Positions 1 to 12,000 of a stretch of 64,000 nucleotides of DNA are shown in pieces. Below the pieces are notes generated by a model. That model was not told where the DNA came from and did not search any database. It saw only the letters and a program-made list of their open reading frames with translations. The position numbers and the translations under genes were made by a program. Numbering within the stretch: position 1 is the stretch's first letter; each line of letters starts with the position of its first letter. This DNA comes from Asterias rubens (lineage: Eukaryota > Echinodermata > Asteroidea > Forcipulatida > Asteriidae): NCBI RefSeq assembly GCF_902459465.1, contig NC_047070.1, forward strand, positions 14,021,656 through 14,085,655, written 5' to 3'.

Positions 1-55
1 CCCCAAATAATTCTTGCTTTCACATCATTTATGTTTTTGTTATCTCAATGCTTAC

Positions 56-3000
56 CTTTGGAAGACATTAATGAAGAGAGAGAGATTGTGTGCATTCATA
101 CGATCATGTAGACTGGAATGAAACTCCTTGGCAGCTTCAGCAGTTGCCTTCCTCTGAAACAAACAAATAATCAACATGACATCTCAGCTTTCTCATCAAT
201 GTGTTACCGAGTTGCCCCTTTAAAGCAACCGCAGTTTCATCTTTCAATCTCTCAAACTGTTGTTGTACAATGGACAGATCTGTCAAGAGTCTGGCGAGAC
301 CACAGTTTGGAGACACTGTGTATTGACGATGTGACCTGTGATGTCACATGTTTACAAACGGGCCACAGAGCCTGGAATTCCTGCAGGCACGATTTGTACA
401 CGGCTCAATGGAAGAAAACCTAAAATGTTGTATTTTATGGAGTATTCTCCAGAAGACGATCAGAGCATACTGATCGAAACGTCGAGTTAATCCAACGGTT
501 CTTTTCAGAACCACCCCAACTCATTTAGAGATTGTTAATACATGGTGTTACCGCAAACTTTTCTATATCTTACTTCCACCATGCAAAGTTTCAAATCCTA
601 CTTATGGAGACTGTGTCCAATTCTTATCAACTTTTGATATGATGAAAGGAGGCACATCTAAAAAGTAGTCCAGCTTTTACTTTCATAAGTCTTGGTTTTA
701 TGTGGAATTTATGACACAAAATGTCAACTTTCCCATATGACCAGTGTAGTATCTTGCCTGTCAGAATACCCAAAATAATGTACAAGGTCACACTTATTGT
801 AAACAGAGTTCACATGGTCTATAGGTGTATGATCATGTTGTCTATGAGTGTACAGTGAAGCCCAATTGTAAAGTCTGTTGAAGAGGAGTTTTTAAGGCAC
901 TTACCCCACCATAGTGATGCCACAACAGGTAATTCTCAGTGGAGGGGTTCATTTTGTGTAACTTGTCAAGTTTCCAAGATGCAAACTGAGGAGAGAATCA
1001 ATCAAATTGGCATCATCAAAACTAAAAATGTATATGTTAAGCTTTTTTTACGCTTCGAGAAAGACTCTGCTAGGGTGTCAATGTTAGGCTATTACTATCT
1101 TTTCATTTATACAACCGGTCATGTTTCAACACTTGGTCATAAACACAGGTTTATACACACCCACGTGACCCGCTCTCCACCAATAGGAATAACGAAACTG
1201 TCTTAGGTATTTATGAATAATATTTTATATTGTTAATTAACACTACAGCCTTCGTTAAATGGTATGAATGCAACCTCGTTCCCAGGGGTGATCGATCTCG
1301 CCGCGCCATCTTTTCCCAGCATGCCTTGCTCGATCTTAACCCCTGGAAGTGTAACTCCAAAATATCCAAATATAAGGGATATTACAATTAGTCCTGTGGT
1401 TGATCCGTTCTGTGTTGGGCGTTAATCACGCACACGCTGGATGCGCTGTGTGTAATAAAGTCATAAACTTGCCTTGGCGTTCAGTGTTGCGTGACAAAAA
1501 AAAAGTGAACACGTACATCTTTATACGCACGCATTTCGGCGTATAGAGCTTTTTGGAGACGCACGGCATTTCAAATTTTGCGCGTATATGATAGCCAATG
1601 AAAGACAAGGCTCGGAGTTTCCCTCCCAGGGGTTAGAGACGTACGCAGAGCTAGCGTGATACGGCGCGCTGCCCATGGTAGCGAGGTTAATATGAATGAT
1701 CATGTTCATTTGATTTTCCCAAAGACAGTCATCGAAAACAAAGTACCAATTCAACATCACTTCCTTATTAGGACAATTATAACCAAGAATGTATGATTAA
1801 CTTAATCCCAAATGCTCCAGTTTATAACATCTGCCATTTCAAAACTCAACATGTAAAAACCAAGATATACACTTTTATTCTGACATAACAGTGCACTCCA
1901 ATTAATAAACAGCTATTTCAGCTTCCCAAATTTAACAGACCGAGGCACATGACATTTTGCTGATGCTGATTTATAGCCTTTCGTTTACATACAGCTATTT
2001 CATGATTCCAAAATCCACATATATGTATTTCATATTTTATAAAGCCAGGTTATTGATTGCTGTTTAGGATTGACTGCTATTTCATGAATGTAAATCAGAC
2101 TGAGGTATAAGATATCTTAAGATGTAAGCACATTCCATGCATTAGCTACACAGAATTTATGGTAGGGGGTGATCAGCATGTTAGTATCATTGACATTCCC
2201 ATGTGGTATTACGATGTTTAGCATAGAGATAAAAATAACTTAATACAACCCAAAACACAGCCAGTTCAGTTTGTAGTTGAATCAGGCAAGTCTAGATTTC
2301 CTCACAAAAACATATGTTTAGGTTTCTTCTAAATTATTTTGATTCTAGACTGCTTGAATGTGACTGCAGATGTGAAAATGAGATGTTGTTGTCATGTATA
2401 TGTAGATTGGCTTATTAAGCCTAAAAAGGCACCATCTATGCACCATCAGCATCAAAACAGTTCATACCTTTCCTTTTCATTTACAATAATTATACTGTTG
2501 TTTACAAAATCAACATTCCTATGTTAAAGGAACACGTTGCCTTGGATCGGTCGAGTTGGTCTTTGAAAAAGGGTTTGTAACCGTTTGTTATCAAATGCAT
2601 ATGGTTAGACAGATGTTATAAAAGTAGAATACGATGATCCACACAAACATGCCTCGAAATTGCACGGTTTTCCTTTAACATCGTCGGATAACACGGTCCG
2701 CCATTTATGGGAGTCAAATTTTTGACTCCCATAAATGGCTGACCGTGTTAGTTATCAAAGTAATAGGAAAACCAAGCAATTTCGAGGCAAACTTGTGTGG
2801 ATCATTGTATTCTACTTTTACAACATCTTTCTTCCCAATATGCATTTTATAACAAACAGTTACAAATGCCTCTTATAGACCAACTCGTACGATCCAAGGC
2901 AATGTGTTCCTTTAAGAAGTAAAGTAAAAATAAAATGGAAACTGCACAACACAATATTTGTAGCTTTGCAATATGTGGCTTTTATTTCCACAGGGGGTCT

Positions 3001-6000
3001 TGAGATGTTCTTCAATATGAAAATAACTGAAGTGATGAGAGAGGTTATAATTATTAAGGGATGTGATCATCTTGATTGATGAGTATCTGCCCTACATGCT
3101 TAGAATTACTTAAAGACACTGGACACTATTGGTAATTGTCAAAGACTAGTCTTCTCACTTCAATACAATAAAGCTAACTTGTGAACATTTCATTCAAAAA
3201 GGTGAATTAATGTATTGCCAAAAATCAGAGCGATAATGTCCATGCAGGAAGAATATTCCATAATTGGAATACACAATCTAAAAGACATTAAAGCCTCTCA
3301 GATTCAAATTTCGGGGGATTAAACTGAACTATTTTCCCATAACCTTATTACTTAAATAAATCTCAAAATTCTCAAAATGCTTTATACTTATGAAAGCTGC
3401 TGCTTACCAAGTAAGTTAGCATTTTTTTGAGAGGGATATAAGAAATGTTGCTGAATGAAGAAAGTGTTTACCTTTCCCTCGGCCCATTCCAAGAAACCTG
3501 CAGAACCTGACGTACACTCCAGGAGAATCATTCCCAATATCCTCTTGCCTGCTATTCCCTGTTATATAAATCAAATATTATTATCAGATTACAACAGTGT
3601 CAATGTGCTCCAGAGGCTAGACTGCAGGACTTGCAATCATAAGGTTGTGGGTTCAAAACCCCAGCGAACCGCTGATTTCACAATGACTAGAATAAACATT
3701 GTCGTCTAGTTACTGAATCACAATTTCTTGACTTGTTAAATTCATAATCATAGCCGTTAAACCAATCATTGTATGAGAGAGATTGGCTGTTGCCAGCTTA
3801 GGGTTTATATCCCCCTGTGGGAGTTTATTGAGTTCCCTTGATGGGAAGAAACAGACAACAACACAGTTATCATACCATCATACAGTTCATAAGGATAGAA
3901 AGATACTGACAAAATAGGGAGATCGCCAACATAGGGCTTGATTGCTTAGTTGGTTTCACTTATTTAAACATTTTAATTTCACTAATTAATTTATTATTAC
4001 TACTGTTGTTATAATAAAAACAAAATTCTACAAGTTTTGGGTTGGTTAGGCATTCATTCCCAGCATGAAGAGAAAAACATTTGACCATTACCAAAATGCA
4101 AATACAATTGGGGATCTGCAAATCTTATTGAACACGCCTTGGGTTCCTTAATAAAAGAGAAGAAGCCGAGTTATCTCAAGTCTATTGTATAAAACTCACA
4201 CTGAATTGGGACTAGTTCAAAACACAACTTGGGCTCCAATTTCAAAGTTCAGTTTGAAGTTATGTGCTATGAGTAAGGAACGCTAACGTGACTGGCAAGC
4301 CAGAGAAAAGTTCTGAAGATGAAGATCTATGATTGTTAAGGGTATGTTCAGACAGCGTACTAAGTTAGACCCGAACCCGTTTAACTTCTACGAGCAGCAG
4401 GGGGTGGTCGTACAAATAAAAAACCTTGCATTCAGACAGCACGGAGTTAAACCCGATACGGTTTATCTTTGGTTTTAAGAGGTCAAAGCAAACGCGACCC
4501 TGTTACTCTAACATCCTGTTTATTGGCCTGTTCATTGGTCACCGTGTGTTTACACCATGATTACGGAGGTCAATGGGTCGTCTGTTGTGAGTTAAACCGG
4601 ATGTGGTCTTTTTTATTCTGTCCACACAGTGTTATAAACCCGAAGCGGTCTAAAGATAAACCCCCTCCCTGGACGGTTTATCTTTTGTGGGTTTAACTCG
4701 ATTCGGACTTTAAAACCGTTCAGACACACAGAGTTGAACTCGATCGGGTTAAACCAACTTTAGTACTGTGTCTGTGTACAAAGTTTACTTACCGCAAATC
4801 TGACCATAATGGTAGAACCAGCTCCCTCACCAACACCAATCAGCTCTCTAGTCTCATCAATCCTAACAAACAACCATAATTAAATATTCCTCATCAATTA
4901 CTAAAGTCTAATGAAGTTAAATAAGTCATCAATTACCCACTCTTACCACACTCTGTAATTAAAAACCAGACTGGATGGATGTTTCAGCTATAACAAGCAG
5001 GCCATCAAAGTGTCAGGGCCCAATTTCACAGAGCTGCTTAATCATAAAAAGTTGCTAAGCGCAATTAAAGGATAAGGTTACGGGCCAAAATAGCATGTCA
5101 CATACGTATAACTTGTGACTGGTATCCTGCTCATTTTTGCTAAGCATACAATTGTTACAAAGCAATATTTTCTGCTTAATCTGCTCTATAAAATTGGGCA
5201 AAGGTTTCAAATGTGCCAGACAGCACTAGATGTATCTAATAAATAAATAATAACCAGCATTGGAGATAATGAGTGTTTAACTTGTAGACAGCTTGTTAAA
5301 TAAGAACCTCACACAAAATTGGCAAATCAAATTTAAGCAACTATGCACCCAATACATAAATAATAACCAGCAGTGGAGATAATGAGTGTTTAACTTGCAG
5401 ACAGCTTGTTAAACAAGAACCTCACACAAAATTGGCAAATCAAATTTAAGCAACTATCTGGATATATTGATGTTAAAGGAACACGTTGCCTTGGATCGGT
5501 CGAGTTGGTCTTTGAAAAGCGTTTGTAACCGTTTGTTATAAAATGCATATGGTTAGAAAGATGTTGTAAAAATAGAATACATGTACAATGATCCACACAA
5601 ACATGCCTCGAAATTGCACAGTTTTTCTTTTACTTCGTCGACTAACACGGTCGGCCATTTGTAGGAGTCAAATTTTTGACTCCCATAAATGGCCGACCGT
5701 GTTAGTTCGCAAAGTAAAAGGAAAACCACACAATTTCGAGGCAAATGTGTGTGGATCATTGTATTCTATCTTTCCAATCATATGCATTTTGTAACAAACG
5801 GTTACAAACGCTGTTTATAGACCAACTCGTCCGATCCAAGGCAACGTGTTCCTTAAGAAACAGGTTGAACTGTCCATTATGATCAACAAGTGTTACATCA
5901 CAATCTATCAATGCTTACTAGAAGTAGTTTGGATTTAATCATCAAACTGTCAAACAAAATTATAGTTAGCCTTTTTGAGATATGGTCAACACTATAGAAG

Positions 6001-9000
6001 TGCATCATTTGGTTTGGGTGTCTACAGACAAATTTATCCAAACCTTATAGTGCTGCAGTACTGTGTCCACCATTATTTCAAAATGCGCTATCGTTTCACA
6101 CTCAACAAGGATAGAGTGACCAATTTCTGATGATTGGTTCTTTGATCCCCATCAACGATCTACATTAGAAGAGTGTGGCATTCAATGGTACAATGAAACA
6201 GTATATGAGCAAGTTGACTCACCCAAGATTCTTCAAGATTTGAGGCATTTCTTCAGCAATCTGCTTCATGCTTGGATAGGTGTATCTGTTGGATGACAGA
6301 ACAATTCAATCATTTCATTTATCAGTAGTCACTACAAATTCAATTGGCAATTGTTTTTTAAGTTACATCGATCACTAATAAACTCATGATGATACAGGCC
6401 TGATACTTCACGGAGGCACTGAAGGCGATTGCCTCCAAGCCCCCTGGTCATTGCCTTGGTGCCCTTCAAATGCTCCAGTAGAAATTAAAAATTTCCTCAT
6501 AGAGTGCCCTTTACCAAGGAGAGAATGCCTTGGTGCCTTGCCCTTTCAAAAAACAAAGCATACATCAGGCCTGATACTTCACGGAGGCAACGGAGGCGAT
6601 TGCCTCCGTTGCCCCTTGCCATTGCCTTGGTGCCCTTGAAATGCTCCAGTAGAAATTTACAATTTCCTCATAGGGTGCCCTTTGCCAAAGAGAAAATGCC
6701 TTGGTGCCCTTGCCCTTTCAAAAACGAAGCATACAGGCCTGATACATTGTACGGTCCTGATGATTAATATTAGAGAAACTTGCAAGGAGATTTTAGTCTT
6801 ACCCTTCTGGTAAATTCTCGGCTTTATCTTGCTGACCAGGAGCATTGATGTGAACAAATGAGGCTTTAGAAGCGAAGGACTCCATGCTCTTTGTCCTCAG
6901 AAACTTCACCCAAGAAGCATCTACCAAAGAAAGTTGCAAATTGTTCTCTTAGAATCCTTCAAAGTTAAATGTGTACTTAGTGACTCAATGATAACCAGGG
7001 CCCAATTTCATAGAGCTGCTAAGCACACAAATTTGCTAAGCATGAAATGTTTTCCTTGATAAAAACAGGTTTAAGGCCGAGTCACACTGCAGTGGTAACG
7101 AAAACGATAACGATCACGATGCAGAGAGAACGCATTATATTGGTTGAATTGCTCCATGCAGAATACGCACACGCTCAATCAACCAATGGAATGCGTTCTC
7201 TTTGCGTCGTTATCGTTATCGTTATCGTTCTAGTTATCGCTACAGTGGGACCGGGCCTTTACCAACCAAAGTTCCAGTTGTCGCATATTGCTTGTTACTG
7301 GTATTCAGTTGTTGTTTGCTTATATTGAAAATCAGATGGAAATTTGTTTGGTAATCCTGTTTTTATCAAGTTAAAAATTTCATGCTAAGCAAATTTTTGT
7401 GCTTAGCAGCTCTATGAAATTGGGCCCAGATTTGTATAGGTAATCTTATTCTTCTTGTAAGTATTTTAAGATACACACGAAATAACAATTGTAACGCTTT
7501 GTTGATTACTGTGCTGATCACTTCGGCAAGAGTTCTGAAATATTATTATTGATTGAAAAGAGTCTCATTTACAAAGATGAATTAAAAACGCTTCTTTATT
7601 GACATCAATAAAAGGCAGAACCTCCATCAGTGAAGTGGCATTCCTGTACGGATTGAATTACCACAAACAAAAACCGAAACTCCTACTAAATGAAACTAGG
7701 GCAAAGAGAGGCCCTTTGTTATACACTGTTTGTTCAGTGTCTATCAGATGCAATTTGGTCAAACATTTAACTTCATGTTTAGACCTAGAAGGAACTAAGA
7801 CATCAGTCTTACCGTGTATTGATGAATGAAGCTATAATTAGGTTTACTCTATTAATAGGATTTCAAGAATTGATGGCTTAATATAGACAAGTGCTATGTA
7901 CGCCCACTGGATCCCAGTCCTAGGCTAATATGACATCACTACACTACAGTGTGAAGTGCAGTATCTCATCACAAGAATCAAACAGTTTCTTTTATATCTC
8001 GCAGGATGAGTCTCTATTTTTATCTAGAACATGGTTACCAACTGCTAAGGATTTTCATTTTAGTGTTTCCCCTTTTATATTGAGCAAAGTGTGCAATTTG
8101 ATGCATAGATTCCTAATAAGTAACCCAGTTCTTTATAACTGTCGACACAATATTAAAGTTGAGGACACATTTATTTCAAATGCACTACATTTTAAGAGTT
8201 TTTCGCAATCAGGCAGGATGTTGTGCAAGGCGATTGCTGTCTGTAGCAAGTAGGTCTACTTCATTACAAAAGGTGAGGGGAGTACTACTTCACATATTGA
8301 CTGCATTCAGCAACGAGGTTTGGGGTTTTCTCTAGTACCAAGTAACCTCCCGATGCCATGGTTCAATGCAATGAGGTTTGGGGTTTTCTCTAGGTTACCA
8401 AGTAAAATCAGAATGCCATGGCGTGTCATGGCCGAGCGGTGAAGAGCACAGGGGTGGATTTCACAAAGAGTTAGGACTAGTCCTATCTCGAGTTAGGACC
8501 AGTTACTTGTCCTAACTTAGGACTATCCATGCAATTTGTATATCTCCTAGGTTAGGACTAGTCCTAACTCTTTGTAAAATCTACCCCTGGTGTTTGATCA
8601 GAAGAGTGTGGGTTCGAATCCCGGTCATGACACTTGCTACGTAAAATTGGGGAGGTAGTGTTTTCTGCTCTACCGGCCAGGCTTCGGACTGATGATACCC
8701 AAGCCTATAGTCTGTATGGACTGTAAAAGGGGTAACCCTGTTTCAGCCCTAGGAGTAGGTGGCAACGGCCTCTGGAATAAGAGGCCTTGTGTGCCTGGGG
8801 ACTTGCATACAAAATAAAATAAAAAATAAATAAAAAAAGTTCAATGCAATGAGAGTAGAATCGGGTACTGCACATGCTGCTAAGTTTAAGTACAAGTTCA
8901 TCAATTCCACATCTCTGCTACAGTCAATCAATAAGTCAGTCGAGCCTATTGCAATCAAGATGTGCTCTGATCACTACTCATGGTCTCAACTACACTTGGT

Positions 9001-12000
9001 TCCTTCCCCAATACTTGCCATTCTGCTTGTCAATGGTCTAAAAATATCAAGATGAGATGAAAGGCTCCACCTATTTATAGGAGTCCTTTTTCTCCCTGTG
9101 TAATAAATGGCGTTGTGTACTGTACTTTTGCTTGGCTGCTGTCAAGGGATCACAAACCGTGCAAGGGTACACATTTGCACAGTTATTTCTGAAACTTTTC
9201 TCTGAACTCTGTTCCATAAAGTCTTCACTCTGACTGGACCTCTCCACTTCAAGTTTCACGTAGTCCATCCAGTCCACTCATACCAGACTCATACTGACTC
9301 ATACTGACCTACGTGTACGAGCTCATGTAGGCCTCAAACTTTAGGAACAAGTGATGCACAGAAACAAAATTGTCTTTGATGTTGAAGTGAGATTCACGAC
9401 ATCTTATGTATTTGTACAACAAATACATGTACTCAATGTTGACAAATTCACAACTAGCAGGCTACCTGTACATTTGTTTTTAGATATTGTTTTTTACAGA
9501 GTTGTTGACAAACTTTGTGGTACATGTAGGGAAGGCCTTGTAGAGGTGCTGGTAACCTGTTTCTCCTTGCAACTCATTGGATTGGTATATTATGCAATTT
9601 TGCATTTACTTTTGTGTTCTCAGTACTTGTTTGATTATGTGGAGCGTACATGTAGCTTTACATGACGTGCACATGTAGTTGTTTTAGCCAGTGTAACGTG
9701 TTTAGCATATGAGGCCTTTAGAAGTAGAATAAATAAAACAGTGTAGTGTGTTTTACTGAGCTTAAAGGGAATACACGTTTGGTAATTACTCAAAACAAAT
9801 ATTAACTTAAAAACTGACTGGGTACATGTAGCAAGCATTGGAGAGCTGTTGACAAACCATCGTGGGAAACAACTCCCTCTGAAGTAACATAGTTTTTGAG
9901 AAAGAGGTAATTTCTCACTACTATAATAAAAGACTTCTAGCTAGAAGTCTTTTATTCCTATCTGAAAGCACACAAATTCTACTAACAAGGGTTTTTTTTC
10001 TTTCATCATTTTCTTGCAACTTCGATGACCGATTGAGCCCAAATTTTCACAGGCTTGTTATTTTATGGTTATGATGGGATACACCAAGTGAGACGACTGG
10101 TCTTTGACAAGTCCCAAACGTGTACCTTCCCTTTAAGTGTACACTGTGTGTATTACGTGACTGATTTTTGTTTTGTTTTTAGATTAGTTACCTCCTCATC
10201 TACCGAGATAGGATCATATGATGATACATCACATTGACTTTACTCTTCGCAAGGTCATCATAACAACCCAGATAGCATTTCATACCCAGCCTCAGGTTTA
10301 CTTCTTACACTGCAATAGGGCCTACGTACATTGATTCTCTTTGCAACGAGGATGTAGCACTTGGACAAAACAGTTGCCTAGATCAGTCAAGCTTTTCTTT
10401 CAAGCGGGATGTGTGGTGTACTACATGGAGTCAAATGGGAAGGCTACAGTCAAGATAATAATTACAGAAGCAGTAAATGCTTACTGTTTCACATACTAGA
10501 CAGGAAACATGACCCCAAACGATTGCCTGTCCTTGCATAAAGGAAGTCTATTGCCTTCAGCTGGATATTAATCTATCAGATTCACAAACAATGGGTTTAA
10601 TTATTTCACAGCTCACGTGAACACGACATGGAAAATTTCACAGACACACACTTGTCTCTTTCCAAATCTAAAAGTTGGCGTACAGTATCTGCCATTCTTC
10701 AATGACAATTTTCTCAATGACATTCTAGAATGTGAAATATGAGTCATCAAGACGTTCTCTTCATTGCATCTTTAACCATCTCCCAACCTGATTTAAAATG
10801 CTCAAGACTCCTCTAGGATATATTTTATTCCAGGGTTGCTCAGAGCTACCACACATCAAACCAGTCCGTACTTGACCTCTTGAATTGGGAAGAGTTTTGG
10901 CTACAACTTAAGACGACCCTAAGGAGATTGAAATGGGCCTCTGGTGAATTCGGGGCTCTCAAGTGTTTCCGAAATGCTTAGTACTTACGGTTCAAGCCAA
11001 TGTCATGCATTGTGACGACCAAGATCTTCTGTTTGTTTGTGATATCTCCCTGTAATAGGACAATACAAAGACACAATTAACACATTGCTCAACTCTTTAG
11101 GTGCATCACTGCATGTTTTAATTTAAAACTAAATTGAGCCGCACCACAACCTAGCTTGACAGGTCACAACTGAATTAGGGTGGGCTAGAAAATGTACCCA
11201 CTACCCCGGAATCAAGATGGGCTAGAATTTGTAGTAGTCCACTAACCCAGAATCAAGATGGGGTAAAATATAATGTAGCCACTACCCAGGAATAAGGATG
11301 GACTAGAATATGTAGTAGTCCACTAATCCGGAATCAAGATGGGGGTAGAATATAATATAGACACTACCCAGGAACAAGGATGAGATAGAGTATTACCCCG
11401 GAATCAGGATGGGCTAGAATATAATGTACCCATTACCCAGGAATTAGGATGGGCTAGAATATGTAGTAGTCCACTAATCCGGAATCAAGATGGGGGTAGA
11501 ATATAATGTAGCCACTACCCAGGAACAAGGATGAGATAGAGTATTACCCCGGAATCAGGATGGGCTAGAATATAATGTACCCATTACCCAGGAATCAAGA
11601 TGGGCTAGAATAAAATGTACCCGCTACCCCTGAATCAAGATGGGCTAGAATATGTACCCTACCTCGGAATCAAGATGGGCTGGAGTACTACCCCAGAATC
11701 AGGATGGGCTAGAATGTACCCACTACCCCGGAATCAGGATGGGCTAGAATATGTACCCACTACCCCGGAATCAGGATGGGCTAGAATATGTACCCACTAC
11801 CCCGGAATCAGGATGGGCTAGAATATGTACCCACTACCCCGGAATCAGGATGGGCTAGAATACAATGTATGTACCCTACCTCGGAATCAGGATGGGCTGG
11901 AATATGTACCCACTACCCCGGATAAATAATCCCATTTGCTTATTTGTGACTCTTCCAGGGACATGATTTACTTCTTAGGTTGCAAAACATACTTATCTCG

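Noticed and set aside
11615..11821. 68-aa repetitive open frame in the 11.2-11.9 kb minisatellite
   Set aside because: Same cause: tandem repeat read in an open phase, inside an NDRG intron on the opposite strand, with no splice or start context.
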